Shown here one piece after another: positions 33,291 through 47,789 of a stretch of 64,000 nucleotides of DNA. Position 1 is the first letter of the stretch, and each line of letters opens with the position of its first letter. The notes beneath the pieces were generated by a model, which was not told the origin of the DNA, did not search any database, and worked only from the letters and a program-made list of their open reading frames with translations. A program made the translations under genes and the position numbers. The stretch is taken from positions 2,209,501 through 2,273,500 of the forward strand of contig JALGQZ010000005.1 in assembly GCA_023105745.1 (NCBI GenBank), read 5' to 3'. This stretch comes from Austropuccinia psidii (taxonomy: Eukaryota; Basidiomycota; Pucciniomycetes; Pucciniales; Sphaerophragmiaceae).

Positions 33291-35022
33291 ATGTCGAATT
33301 GGATTGAAAAACTAAAAAATGCTGACTTCACTGGTCTCAATAGGTAAGAAGAAAATTCTATTGATTCAATTAAAGATTTCATTCTGACTGATTTCTTCCT
33401 CCAGGGCATTCGGTAAAGGAAAGCATTCTCCTAAAGTACCAGCTCTATACGAATCTCGTGGGATTAGTGGTGGTCCTTTATCGAGTCAAAATGATACTTC
33501 AAGATCTAGCAAAGGCTTCGGCAAGATTAATGATAACACTCATTCATCTTCATCTCTCTTAGATGATCAAGACACCAGCTTGATTCAAGTCGTCATTCGC
33601 GGCGCCACCGTCAGCCTCTCAATTTATCATCCTTACTTCGGACTAGTCAATTGATTAATATCCCATTCTTTCATCCTTAAAATTTCAAGTTATTCTTTAT
33701 CTTAATCAATTTATTTATTTATATAGCCATCGCTATCTTTCAAAAGGTTAGTAATAATTATCATTATTCGTCCTCTTGACTCTTTCTTATCCTACTAATC
33801 TTTTCATCTTTGGTTTCAAATTGATTTAGAAATGGCAAGTAGGGCCATCAGGTCTCACTGGACTTGCAATCGTAAGTATGCACTCTTTACTTTTCCTTCA
33901 ACTCATCCAAATTGACCGGTTTATCTCTTATCCTTTTTAGTTTGTCCTTCTTCAAGGTTTCTTACACGCACTCCTATTACTATGTGTACCTCAGATTTAT
34001 GAACGTACAGATATGCGTAGGATCACTCTCTTGACCTTTTATGCTCATTTTTTTTAACTCACTCAATACTTTTAATTTTCATCGGGTCTAGTGAGAGGTT
34101 TTGCCCGTGCTATTCGTCTGACTCGCGTCCAATTCATCATATATGGCACTCAAACAGGTCTGGCCTTACTCCTATCGTCAGTTGACGTCTTTCTCACGTG
34201 ACTTATTGGGTATTCCTTAGCTTATTTTTTTTTTGATGGTCATTTTAATCAAGATTAACGACTACCATATCGGCTTATAGTCAAGGTTGCAAAGATCCAA
34301 ATCAGGATCCACATGCCTCAAATAAAGACTACATATCTCATTTAGGAGGCTTTTGTCGTCAGTTTAATATTTTGAAATGAATCTGAAAATAGTCCAGTTG
34401 CCAATTTCCTGTCTTAACTTAATCGGCCAATTCTCACCTCAGGAAACAAACGTGCAGCAGCAGCTTTTTGGTGGTTTTCTTTTCGTGAATAAATGCTCCT
34501 TTCTATATATAATGTCCTGTTTTCAATTAATCATTTGTCATCCTACCTTTCAGTATGCTTTGCTCTATCACTCGCAATCGTTTTTAAGTCTTGGTACTCA
34601 ATTCGAAAACTTGGACCGGCTCATGCCGCATTTGAACCACCTCAAGGTGTTGGAATCAAAAACACTGATGATGAAGAAGAAGAAACGCGGGCCGACGACC
34701 ATTATTATCAATCTGCAGCTAATGCTTTCCCACAAGAAATGAGTACCGTTCGACCGAGCAATGTTGGAGGATACTGTCTGTGTTTATTTTCCCCTCTCTT
34801 AATATTAAAAATGACTCACCTATCAAATCCTTGGGTCGTTTATTATTAGATGGTGAACGGCCTGTATTTGACGCAGATCGGATCCCAGTGGGTTATGGCG
34901 CTCCTCACTCAACTAATCCACCAAGCGAAGTGATTTACAACAGACCACAAAATCCGGCTACGGTGCCCTATAAAGATCCATTTGATGAAATTAGAGCTCA
35001 GATTTATCAATCTGGTCATTAA
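33291..35022 (+). CDS. Multi-span membrane protein of unknown function, many introns
   Basis: Start MSNWIEKLKNADFTGLNR. Exons I can place: 33291-33343, 33405-about 33647, 33727-33746, 33830-33871, 33941-34016, 34092-about 34197, 34443-34484, 34554-34775 and 34850-35022. AATAAA overlaps the stop codon. The product has a hydrophilic N-terminus and about four hydrophobic segments (around SIYHPYFGL, FVLLQGFLHALLLLCV, IIYGTQTGLALLL, FALSLAIVF). An acidic, proline-rich cytosolic-type tail ends IRAQIYQSGH. Two junctions do not keep frame with canonical sites (after 33647 and after 34197), so either boundaries are wrong or there are single-base changes. The balanced base use and unique sequence mark a cellular gene. 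I do not recognise the family. Confidence 0.7.
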
Positions 35023-35026
35023 TAAA

Positions 35027-38000
35027 GCGACCATTTTCTCAAAGACCCTTTTATCTCACTTCAGCCCACAAAATGAGACTTTAAACTTTTTTATGCACGA
35101 TACATGAAGTACCTGTTTAAGTTTTCCCAAGTATCTTTACAATCAAATGTAAACTTGTTTGTAATATTTATATATAAAAATCTATTTTTATCGTTGTCAA
35201 ATATGAAAAAGATTTTCTTGATGGAGCTTTTCTTTCTCAAAAAGTGGACAGAACTATATTCCATGTTTATTTTACTTATGAAAGTCTTGTTATATTATTC
35301 ATTGCATTCCCTCTTGTTTTTTAGTTGATGATTTGATTCAGTCTGGATTGGTATTCTTGTGCTAATTCGGCTGAGTAGGCAAACAAATATTAGTATCGTT
35401 AATGTCGTAGTGTAGTGAGTAAAGCCACATCGCCATCTTGATTTCGCAAACCATTGAGAAAATTAAAGACAAGTCATTAAACTCAATTTTACAGCTACAT
35501 TTACGCCCAACTAAAGTGTGGCTCAACTTTGCAGGACCAATTTTTGAATGCCATGCATCCTTTGCACTTTGTTGTGCGTACCAAGATGATCAAAAATAAC
35601 TAAATGTGAGCGAATAAAACATGAAGGGCAAAAAATGTGCCAATCAGAAAAACCTTAACCCTCAAGATGAAAAAATGTAGCGGCAAACTGAAATTAGAGG
35701 TACACCCTTATCATTTATTCTTTTCTTATTTTAAAAAGATTCCCAACAAAAAAAATGCTACCACAACACAATTAAATTAAGGAAGAAAAAAAGATTTTTG
35801 TTTCTCCAACTTTTTGAAAGAAATATAATAAACTAAAATAAATGTTTTTGTTAATTATTATTATTATTCTACTTTTAACTATTTGAGAATTCTTTTCTTT
35901 TTGTTTTTAAATAAAAAGAGTTTACTGTGCATTATATATATTTATAATAAATCTTGAAATAATAATGATAATAATTTTAAATTTTTATTATAATTATTTA
36001 TTTTGATTTATTTTGATTTTTTTAATTAATTAATTCAAAATATTGTATTAAAAAACAAAGATTATTATTATCAAAAAAAATACTGAAAAAGAATTATTTT
36101 TTTTTTTTTTTTACAAAAAAAATAAAAAAATAAAAAAAGATAAATTAAAAAAACAAAAAAATTGATTAAATTTTATTATTATTATTTTATTAAAAATTTT
36201 TGATTTTTTTTTTTCTTTTTAATTAATTTCTTCTTTAATTTGTAAAAAAATGATAAATAAGTTAATTAAATTTATAAATATTAAAAAAAAAAAAAAAAAG
36301 TAAATTATTATTATTTTTTTACTTTTTTTTTCTTATTTTATTTTTAATTAAACAATTTTTATTTTTTTTCAAAAAAAAGAAAAAAAAAAAAATCAAAAAA
36401 TTAAAAATCAATTCTCTTTTTTTTTTTTTTTTTAAATTAGAGTTTATTAAATTAAACTTTATAAAAGTTAAATATAAAACTAAATTAAATAAAATAAAAA
36501 AGTAAATAAAACTTTTTGTTTTTGTTTGTAAAATTTAAGTAAAAAAAAGGTAAAGATCATCTTTTTTTTTTATTAAAAAAAACTAATAATGATAAATTTT
36601 TTCTCATTATGGTCTGTTCTAGACATAAGAAAATCAAAATTAGTTAAATTCAAATTAAGTTTTTTTTTTATTTTTATTTTTTTGAAAAATTAATTATGAT
36701 AATTCTATAATTATTATATTTTAATAAATAATAAAATTAATAAGTAAATTTTATTTTGAATTATTTGAGTTTGAGATAAGTCAAAATTTCATAATTCAAA
36801 TTTTCCTCATTATATTTTAGCTTTTTAATTCATTTTTTATGAATCAACCCCCCCCCTCCCTTACAAAAAAAATCCTTAACAATGATGGAGATTTTTCCAT
36901 AAAAAATATATAAAATGATTCTATTAGCTGTGGGGAAGCTTTTCAAATAAATCCTAATCAGAAAGTAATATTCACTTCGAATGAATTCAAAAGGGCTTCA
37001 GATTAAATGTAAAAGCTTTGAGAAAACCATATATTTTGTTGAAAATTTTCCAGAGCTTCATTGGACAGGAAAGTGAACTGGTGATAGAACTTATTTTAAT
37101 AAAAGTAAACCTTGAAACCTTTTGGTTAAGGATATGAATCAGAAGTTTGGCTTAACTTTTGAGAAAGCAAAATTGAAACAAAAAAACAAAATCTGTAACC
37201 ATATATTATATTCTTTAAATCATAATTATATTTATAAACTACTTTTTCTCCAAATATAAAGAAACTTTATAAGAAAATTATGAGTTCTTGCATTCACTAA
37301 GTGGTACAGGGTGGGATTAAAACAAAAACAAATATTCACAGCTGATAAAAATGTTTGTTGAAAAATAAAGGAGAGTAATACAAATTATGAATATTATGAA
37401 TTACAAGGGATTCAGTATTAAAGCTATAACTTTTTCTCTAATTTCTTTGGAAGAATTTATAAAACTTGGTAGTTTTCAAAAAATTTACCCTGAAATAATT
37501 ATTAAAAATTCAATTTTTCATCAAATTTCTATTTATTAAAGTGATAATCAAAAGAATAAAATAAAGTGAAAGAACCTTGCTTTAGAAAAAATACTTAAAC
37601 TGGTGATGAATCTTGTAATTCAACTCTGTAAAAATATTACTCAAAACCTAATCAAAACTTACCTAGATATACTAAGAAATAATGATCTTTAAATTTTCTA
37701 GCTGGCTTTGTGGAATCATTGAATAAAATCATTATAGATTTAGAATATGGACATAATAATCAAATTGAAACAAATAATTCTCATTTTTCCACAAAAGATT
37801 CAATAAAAATTGTTCAGAAGAAGTTTCTCTCATTTATAGCTTATAAAATGTTTGTAAAATCTTAAATTCTTCTACATTCCTGGAAATCTCTAATAATTTA
37901 GAACACATACTCAAATGGTTTTTCAATAAGATCTTACCATAGCTTGTATTTGATATAAAAATGTAGTATAATGGTACTATGATAAAATTTATTCAGAATA

Positions 38001-38250
38001 TATCTCAAAATAAAAAGGGTAAAAAGTATTATGACATTGTTTCAAATTCGTATTGAGCTTAATAACAAAAATCTAGTATCCTCTAGGAGATCAATTATTC
38101 AGAAATTTATTGTATTGATTCCACATTTAAATTTAAATTTGGTTTCAAATGGTAGAAATTCTCTTAGATGAATCAATTTCTGGACATTAGATTTCTTTTG
38201 AACCCAGAATTTTTCATTTTCCATTGTATTTAATATATTAAAGCTCATTC
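35027..38250. other. AT-rich intergenic DNA with long homopolymers
   Basis: 35340-35700 is unique, more balanced sequence without a clear frame. From 35740 to 36870 the DNA is almost pure A/T with runs of 8 to 17 identical bases and a C-run near 36848. The remainder holds no recognised gene. Confidence 0.6.
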
Positions 38251-38259
38251 ATGAATTCA

Positions 38260-38480
38260 TAACCATGTTTAATAGTGTAATTATATAGACAACAAATCAA
38301 AAAACAGTATTTTTTTACTTTTACTGAGTAATCAGAAGGCCTCTTTAGAATAGGAAATTTTATTCTTAATACTCCAAAGACGCTCGATAACACATTACTT
38401 AATAAGTCCTGTTGTAAATTAAACAGCTCCTTTTTGGTTCAAGCTCTAACTTTATCAAGAATCTTGACTGTTCTTTTAAT
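38260..38480 (-). pseudogene. Second Harbinger-type transposase scrap
   Basis: The minus strand reads KELFNLQQDLL, SNVLSSVFGVLRIKFPIL and RPSDYSVKVKKY, matching the conserved C-terminal part of HARBI1-like transposases (ELFN..R..IER.FG..K.RFPIL..P.YS). The rest of the gene could not be traced with confidence. It differs from the 18-32 kb copy, so it is another lineage. Confidence 0.6.
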
Positions 38481-39595
38481 ACAGAATGTGACTTAATTTA
38501 GTTGTGCTTTTTCCCTCTTATTCTGATGATGAAAAATTTCAAAAAAGGGGTTTGATAAAGCTTAAATAAGTTTGTAGCCAAAATAATACAAACAATATCC
38601 ATTTTTTGGCACATAAAAGATTTTTTAAGATTAATTTTCCAATAAATTTTCATTATTTTCACATCCTTAAAATTAAATGCACATATATTGAATGGCCATA
38701 TCAGTATTGTACCTAATAAATATATTTTGAAAGATTCCAATGTTGTAGCTAAACCATAATCCTTATAAATTTATTAATAGTTTGGAATTAATCAAAGTGA
38801 CATTTATTTCACCTATTCTTATTTGAAGCTTTTAATATTTATTATTTCTTGAGATCTCCTTTGGAATTTAAGTAATATTTTTGTTGAACTATATATTATG
38901 GGTAAAAGGAACAAAATATTTTCATCAAAAAGTATAATTAATTTAAATTTATGTTCTGGAAATTCTAAAATAATTTCTCTGCCTGTTTAACTGAGTAGCC
39001 ATTGATGAAAATGTAAAGATGGTGCATCATCTTTCCATAGAACTTAATTTACTTGTAATTCTTGAATGGACTCCATTACATTATGTCATCAACCATATTT
39101 AGGAATGTATTTATAATTAAAAAAACTTTTTGAAATTCTTCATCTTGTGATTTTCAAACAGATCTTGCAAATTTCTTGTTTTTTTTTTTTCAAAAAAAAA
39201 TGTATTAATCTCTCTCATATGATTTTTTTTTTTTGAATTTTTTAAATAAAACTGTCTTTTTTTTTTTTAATTTCCAAAAATTTCACTTTTTTTAATAAAA
39301 TTCAAAAAATATTCAATTATTGAATTCAAGATATTTGATATTTATAAATATAAGAGTTTTTTTTTGTTTTTGTTTAAATAAAATTTATGTTTTTTTTTTC
39401 ATTTGAACAATAATTAAAATAAATATTATTATTATTTTAAAATATGAAACATAAGCTTAATTAAATTAATTTATAAAAAAAACTTACTCTATTCAATTTT
39501 TTTATACCAAAGAAGAATTTTATTCTAAAAAAAAATAATAAATTTGAAATAAAACAAAACTTAATTTTTTTTCTCTTTATTTTGATTTTTTTTTT

Positions 39596-39612
39596 GGGGG
39601 GGTTGGGGGGGG
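39596..39612 (+). other. G-rich tract with quadruplex potential
   Basis: Seven G, TT, eight G, in a stretch otherwise nearly pure A/T. Two long G runs can fold as four G3 tracts. Confidence 0.5.
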
Positions 39613-41666
39613 AAGGAGTAATATTAATTAAATTAAAAAAGAAAGATTGAGGCAGTTTGAATGTTTTTTTGGGGGTTATAGAAATGTGAAAAAGTTATTG
39701 GAAACCAAAAAAAAAAAACATAAATACATCTGTTTTTTTTTGTGAGGGTTATGTAGGGTTATGAAAATCTCAATCTAATTATAAAGAATATTTTCATTTT
39801 TTTAAAATTGTTATGTTAAAATTATATTTATTCATTTTTTTTTAATTTTTCAATTTTTTTCTTGATTTAATAGGAATGGGATATGGTACATATTTCAACC
39901 ATCTTTTTTTGATTAATGTGTTTTTGTTTTTATTATAATTTTCTTTTCAAGTGGGGAGAAGAAGAGAAATTGTTTTCTTTTTTAATAATTTCCTTTCCTT
40001 TATTATTTTTTTTATTTATTATCAAAAGGAAAAAACCAAAAAAATCCTCTAATTATATTTTTAATGTAGCTTCTAAGATGTTTTGGATAAAATTATATTT
40101 TCTACATTCATTTTTTTAATTATTTTTATTTATTCATTTTTGGCCCTTTTTTGGTTCAAAAGGAAACTTGAGGAATAATTACAATAAATTTAAGAAAAAT
40201 AAATAATTCCTTTAGCCTTGTTTTTATTTCATTTTATTTTATTTTACTTATTAATTTTATCAAATTTAAGTTATAAATTTTATAAATATTATTTTTGTGA
40301 AAAACTGAAATATATACTTTCTTGAGAGAGTTTTTATTCATTAATTTTAAAAAAATTACTTGATTAAATGACCAATTTGTTGATAAAAAACACTTAAATA
40401 AAAAAAATAGATGTAAATATTAGAAATTTTGATAAAAATTCAATTTATGGATTATGAAATTAGATTAATTTGAATTGAAAATATTTTGATTATTATTATT
40501 ATTTGAAGAATGATCAAATTCATGATTTTTGATATCTTTTACCAAAGTGAGATAATGAAAATAGCCTCATCATTTTCTTGATTGTGATTTTTTCTTAGTG
40601 AATACCAATACTATTTCAATATCCCAATTTGATGTTGATTTTTAACTCTTAATGTGGTGAAAAAGAGGTCAAATGATCTGTTATTCTCATGGTCAGCCAT
40701 AACTCCCTTATATTCTTGAGTAATGTATGGCAAACAGGAATAATATTAATATAAAAGAAAATATTGATTCTTCAAACAAGATAATTCTGGATTTTTGCTA
40801 TATTAATATTTTCATACAAATTTAAATAATCTAGTGAACCTATGTGAGCCTTAGAGGTATTTTCATATACCCAAAATACCACAAACAAAAAATTAGTATA
40901 CAAACATAAATAAAATAAAAATTAAAATATAAATATGAATTTATATACAAAATCAAAAAATTCAATTAGAATTCAAAAATAAAAATACATTAAATTTGAA
41001 AATTGTAAAAACACATTTTTACTTGAAAAAATTAAGTAAAAATGAATTTTCAACAAAATTACCCAAAATAAAATAATTTTGGAAAAAAGTTGAATAAAAC
41101 TTATCATAAATTTTTATCTAACAAATAAACATATAAAATTGATTTCACCATTGGATTCCTTATAAAAAATCAGGTGGGGTCACCTCTGAGTGAAATTTTT
41201 GTAACTCAACTCTAAATAAGCTTAAATTAAGTTTTTAGTGTTTTCTGTATAAAAGTTGAAAATCCTCAAAACCTTGATCTAATTCACATCACATGAAGTG
41301 TTAATCAGAAATTTTTGTGTTAAAATTGAGGTGTTGTGTATAGTTTGGACATCATGAGGAATTGAAGTATTTTCAATTGAATTCAATTGAATTGTCAAAA
41401 TGTGTGCATGTATTACATAAGTGAACTTTGATTTACATATGAGGTGTCAATTATTACAGTAGTGTACTGTAAAACTAAATTAAATTACATATGTAAATTG
41501 TAAGTATAATACATGATGAGAAATTAAGGGAAAACATAAATTGGAAATATTAAATTTGGGGGGGAAAAGGAACTCTAGCTCTAAGGGGGAGCCAGACCCC
41601 CAAAATCCTTGCTTACAGGCATAAGATGTCAAAATTCACGCAAAAGCTCATCACTTTTGGCCTGAA

Positions 41667-41693
41667 ATTGAGTCACAGGGTCTGTGACTCAAT
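41667..41693 (+). other. Perfect 12-bp inverted repeat with two TGAGTCA-type sites
   Basis: ATTGAGTCACAG-GGT-CTGTGACTCAAT. Each arm contains TGAGTCA, the consensus of AP-1/Gcn4-type bZIP factors. It lies in a GC-richer patch (41570-41720) that may be an unrecognised repeat. Confidence 0.6.
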
Positions 41694-42089
41694 TGATGAT
41701 GAGGGTTTGATACCAACCAGGGTAGTTTTAACTGTTGCCAAAAGGGTAAACCTACCCTTAAGATAAAACAATCTTATTAAAAACAGTTTTAACTGGTTTC
41801 TATGTCTCTTTCACTCATTCTGACGTTTTTTTAAGGCTCTAAGCCAGGGATTGCTATAGTAATGGCTGATTTAAGGGTCTGAAATGGCTAAAACCAGCCC
41901 TTTTTTGGTCCAAACCAGAGTTCAATGATTCCATAATTGGCTTTTCTACTGTCAGAGTGTTTTCAACAACTGACAAGAGTAAATTTTACTTTTGGAGTAA
42001 GAAAATTGATGGCTATAAAAGAATTTTTTCTTTTACCCACTTTTCTCTTCATGTTAGAATCTTTTCCTTTTATAATTAGTTTAAACACT

Positions 42090-42310
42090 GTTAAACCAAT
42101 CAATAGAAAATTCCAACCACCCTTTTTTAATATCATTTTAAACCTTTTAGCCACATGAAAAAATCATTATAATCATTTTACCCCTGAACCACCCCAAAAG
42201 TAAATTAAAGCATCTTTCATCACTGTTAATCTTGTCACTTTGTTTCCAAATTCATTCTGGTCACTTTTGGGAGTGTTTTCTCTTTAAATATCTTTTTGAA
42301 AACTTTTTTC
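42090..42310 (+). repeat. Diverged repeat copy lacking the R1 LTR (empty site)
   Basis: Matches 10126-10194 joined directly to 12124-12330, for example AATTCCAACCACC before the junction and CAAAAGTAAATTA after it. The R1 solo LTR is missing at about 42163. This supports the R1 boundaries and dates the repeat as older than R1. Confidence 0.65.
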
Positions 42311-45300
42311 TTTAATTAATTGTTTGCAGTTCTTTGCTCAATTAATTACAATTGCAATTTCTTTTGTAGCCTTAAATATCTCTTGTAGAGTATTTTTGGA
42401 TAAATCTTTATTGTTGGTAAAACAATAAATTTTTATTATATTATTGTTTTATACTTACAGAGTTAAAGAAAATAAAATTTGCGTGTTTTCTCTTCAAAAA
42501 TACTATTTCTTACTATTTTTAAATAATTTTACCTTATACAAATTTTGAGGACAGGAAAAGTACTTGATATTTTATCAAAGTTTCATATCCACACCTTACA
42601 ACCTATGAAGCCAAAATTCAAGGTGATAACTTTTGGTTTATGTCACAAAAGATTTAGAGCAACATTAATTATCCAGATACAAGTATTTGAATAATTGAAA
42701 GTAAATAATTTCCTGTACCTCCTATTTATTTTGTTAAGAATCAAATTTCTCAATGTCAAAAGTATTATTCACCATATGTTTAAGGCCTTTGTAGCAAGGA
42801 TATTGAGATTCAATCAATAAGCCAAATGCATCCTGGGATGAAATTAATTGAATAGAACCTGAAGCTTTCACCATTCAATTGGAGGCTATACACTTTATTA
42901 ATCCTTTAGTCAGCAAGAATGAAGTTATAAAACAAATCTGTAATACAATATCACCCTTGAAAGCCCAAAAATTATCCCAATCTCTCCTTATTAATATTGA
43001 TTTTAATTAGGGCCCAAAATTTATGAAGAATTGTTTAATTGAAATTGGGTTATCATTCCTTATAGTTTGAGATTATTGGATGATACTAATTAATATCTCA
43101 AATGAAACATCAGCTTTGTGCAATAATTCATTGAGATTTTCTTTGGATAATCTTTGTAATAAATTCATTCTATAGATATTGTACAGGGTTAGATTTAAAT
43201 TGCTTGATATACATTATTTCTCATAAATTTATGTAATTGAGGAATATTTTTCATCTTCTAAAGTATATATGTAAGATAATGGAACTAAATATTCAATAAG
43301 CTCTTGAAAGGGTAGCTCTTTGGGAATTTTAAAAGAATAAGAGACAAAAATACTATGAAGAAATTACTTCAGTCGTAATCAGAAATAAACATAAAAGGAT
43401 ATTATGATTTCTTCATTTAATGAAAAGTAGGTAAATTAAATTTCAGATCAGGATACAAAAAGATATCTTCTTTTGGTAGCTGGAATCCATTAGCTAAGTT
43501 GGTGTGAGATCTTCAAAATAAAAGAAATTGAATGCTAGAATTTGGGTAAAAAATAAATTAGGTATTTGGTAGGTTTTATACCCTCTGATAAGTTAGCAAA
43601 ACATAATTTTTTTCCTTTCATTTTTCACACAAAGAAAAAAGTTTTGGATTTAGCTTGAAATTGAGACAGTTTTTTTTTAAAAAAAAAGACAAGCAAAAGA
43701 CAACAAATAAAAAAAAAACAATTATTCAATTGAATATTTAAGTTTATAGTTTCATAAGTATAATAAATCCTCAAAAAATATAAAAATATTGATTATATTC
43801 AATTCATATAGCTTAATTTTTAATACTAATAATAAAATCATTTGAGAGATGTAACTAAAAAGTAGAAATGAAATAAGTTTTTTCAGCTTAAATATTAAAA
43901 CTTCAGTTCAAAACAAACAAAACATTTATAAAAAAAGATAACAAAATTTATTTTTAATATTTACTTTATCAAAGAAGAAATATTTTCAAGTATTCATAAA
44001 ACATGAAAGAATTTTTCTTCAATAAAAATGAAGGAATATAGAATTAATAATGGGTATAAAAATTCAGTCAATATTTCATGTTTTTTTTTAGATTTTCTTA
44101 TATATTATTGCTTAATTCGAAATAGGTGTTTTGAAAATTCTTCTCTCATAAATTTGTTTTTAAAATGTTTTTTGAAACTGCTTAATAAATATCAGATTAC
44201 CACAAAATTTAAATAAATGATTCCCTCAAGGGTTTATTTAAAAAAACAAAAAGTTATTACTCAAGAAACTACTTGAGAATTTCAAAAGGTTTTATAAAAT
44301 ATTCTTTCATTATTTTTTAAAAAAAATATAGTGTTTATCTTCTCTTTAATGATAAAATTACCCTCCCTTCTTGAAAAAAGAAACAAAAACCAATTAGAAA
44401 TACTTAAATCTTCAATTTTGAGTATGATTTTCTTTTCAAGTAAAGGATGAATAGGAAAGATCATTATAATTAACTGTATTTCAAATAAGCTAAATATTTC
44501 AATAATTAACTTTTTTCAACTAGGATATTATACTTGTGTTAATAAATTCAAATTTATTTATATTTAAATTTATCAATTTATTCCATAATTAAATTATAGT
44601 TTTATTCAAAAAATACCGCCCTTGAAAAAAAAGGTTTTTTATGATAAATTTTTCCCTAAAATAAGATATTTATTTATGTGAATATTTTTTTGATGTTTTT
44701 AAATAAGAATTTAAATCATAAAATTCAAAAATTAATATATATAACTATAATAAATAAATGAAAAAAAAAATCTAAATTATTTTGCAGGATTTTTTAATTT
44801 GAAGACAAAAAATGTTGTTTTTTTTCTTTTTGAATGAAAATTTTGATTTTTAGAAAAGGATAAAAAAAAGATGAGAAATCTTTCAATTATTATGATTTTG
44901 TTTTATTGAGTTTTTTTTTGGAAAAATTTAAATCTACAATTGAAAACATTTTAAAATATGAAGGATTTATGGTTGTAAAAAAAACTATTGTCAAAATGTT
45001 ATTAAATTCTAAAAAAACCATAGCGATTAAAATTATTTTGAATGAAAATTGAGTTAAAGTTTGAATCATTGTTTTTTTTTTGTTTTGAAATACTTTAGAA
45101 TTATTAAGTCAATTTATTTTCTTTTATAATGTAAAATTGAATTAAATTAAAATCAATTTTTTTAATCAATTTCAACAAAAAAACATTTAAGATTAATTAT
45201 ATATTTTTGTAATAATTTCAACAGATAATTACAGGATATATACATATATATTTATTTCAAAACAAAAAATGGGACTATTGAAATTAAATAGAAGAGAATC

Positions 45301-47591
45301 TTAATAATTAAGGTATTATAATTATAATTATCTTTCTCAATAAACCAATAAAATTCAATTAAATAAACTTTTTTAAATAAAGCATTGAAAAAATAAGATG
45401 AGTTTTCAATTTTTTGAATGATCATTAGATTAATTAATTAATTTTAATAATAATTAATAATTTAATTTCTTTTCTAAAAAAAGAAACATACTTTTATAAA
45501 ATATATCAAGTATTTCATGAAAAAAATAAACATAAAAAATTATGTTGTTTGAGAAAAAATATTTAATATCAATTTTTTTGTTATTAATAATTGAAATTTT
45601 ATTTATTGATTTTTTTAAGTTTAAATAAAAAAAGAAGTAAAATCATAATAACAAATTGATTAATATTGAGACGAATTTATTATTCAAAAGATGATTTTTA
45701 TTTCAATTTTTATATCATTAATAAATTAGTGATAAATATTCAAAACCTTAATTCAAAATAAAGAAATGAAGGGGATTGGTAAATTAAAATAAGTTGTTTT
45801 ATTAATTCCTATTTAAAATTTCCAATTATTCTAATAATTCAATTTCAATTTTCATTTCAATCCATTTATGGGTATTTTCCAAGAATCAATTTCCTTTAAA
45901 ATTTTTAGTTAGGAAAAAAAAATACCAATTTGGTCATGAAAAGTTCAGAAAAATGGCCATAAAATGAAATTTCACTTATTTATTATAAAAATTTATTTTT
46001 TATATTAAAGGAATTTATGTGAATAATAAGTTAAAAATATGTTTTGCCTTTTAGTAACACTTTTAAATCCCAATATCTATGGAAAAATGTGTACTGATTT
46101 ATTTAGGAAGATAAAAAAGAGTACATATTTTGGCATAAATATTGATATTAAAACATTTACTCCAAGGTAAATATTTTCTTAATTTATCCCTCACATAACA
46201 GACTTCATTTTTTTTTACAAAAGAAGAGATTTCATTATATATATTATTTTTGTCAAAAAAAAATCAAAATGGCTATTTTGGCTATTGGAGCCAAATTAAT
46301 TTTTAAAGAGAAAAACTGAAAAAGAAAATCAGATTTCTACCAGACCCCAATTATTCATAAAATAATAAAAAATTGAGAAAAACTATTAATTAATGAAAAA
46401 ATATTAGATTTAGTGTGAAAAAATGTATTTAATTATTTGAATTTGATTATGAAATTGAATCAATTTACTAATTGACTAAATAAATGAATAAATAAAGAAT
46501 TATTATATTTATTTGAATATAAGGATTAATTTATTAAAGAGTTTTGAGAATTGAAAAGGCAAATAATTTCAATTAATTGAATTTTCAATGTAATTAAAAA
46601 AAGAAAATAAATGAAAATTCAAGGTTTTTTATTACATTTTATTTAAATTTAAATCATTATCAAGTAACTAATAAGCTTTTTTTCTTACTAATGGCGTGAT
46701 AATTTATTCTTCATAAAATAACAATCCATTTTTAATAACATGGGAATATGTTTTTGAGATTTTAATTAATTGTATGTATTCCCTTAGTTTTGTCTTCTTT
46801 GCTCATCCAAGCCTCACTTGAGCTTTAGTATTTCTTGGAAATCACATCTTTCTTCTTGTTAGTATTCTATTGGTTTAACTCACTACTCCCACTAAGGCTC
46901 AGGAATTTTTTTGATTTGAAATTAAATTACAATTTCATAAGTTGAAATTTATTTTATTGAATTTATTTCTGTCTTCCCACATAAGTAAAACAAACACTAA
47001 AAAAAAGAATTAAAATTGGCCTTTATTTTTAGCCAGTTAGCTATTCATAGGTAATCAGATTGGGTTAAATGTCCATATGGGTGGGAAGGAGAGGTGGGTT
47101 ACTTTTTCTATTATATATATATATATTAGTACAGGGAATCTCAAAGAAGAATTTAAAATTGGGTGAATGATTTTTTTTGAAAGAGGTATAAAATTGAAAA
47201 TGAATTTGTACAAGTCTTTGGAATTAGGAAAAATTAAACTAGGTTAGGTTTGAAAGTGAAATCTTGGATTTTTTGGAAACCTCAAAATTTGGTAAAATTC
47301 CAGGTGACTGAATTAAAAAAACATGATAGCTAAACTTGAAAACCAGATAATTTTTTGATTTGGATTTCAATTGAAAAAGCTGAACTAAGTCAATATGAAA
47401 TTTTCTGTATTTTACAACCCTTATTATTATAAGAATAAATCATTTGAAAATACAAGACAAGATTATTTTTTTTGAAAAAACAACCAAACCTGTGAGTTTT
47501 GCATTCATTAGTAGTTTTTTCTTTTTTTTGGTATTTCAAGTTAAGATTTAATATGATTATATAACTTAAATGATTAGTTTGAGTTCTGAGT

Positions 47592-47742
47592 TTTTTATTT
47601 TTATTTTTATTTTTATTTTTATTTTTATTTTTATTTTTATTTTTATTTTTATTTTTATTTTTATTTTTATTTTTATTTTTATTTTTATTTTTATTTTTAT
47701 TACCCTTTATTTATTTATTCATTTATTTATTTATTTAATTTC

Positions 47743-47785
<43 letters not shown>
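47592..47785 (+). repeat. (TTTTTA)n then (TTTA)n microsatellites
   Basis: About 18 uninterrupted TTTTTA units (47592-47702) followed by a mostly TTTA array to about 47785. The hexamer gives an apparent Phe-Ile reading frame that is an artefact. Confidence 0.93.
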
Positions 47786-47787
<2 letters not shown>

Positions 47788-47789
47788 TT

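Larger units (their letters stand above)
38490..47570. other. Long AT-rich region without recognised genes
   Basis: Low-complexity A/T sequence with many homopolymers. Landmarks are a G-rich run at 39596-39612, a 12-bp perfect inverted repeat at 41667-41693 and a diverged repeat copy at 42090-42310. No open frame resembles a known protein. Confidence 0.55.
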
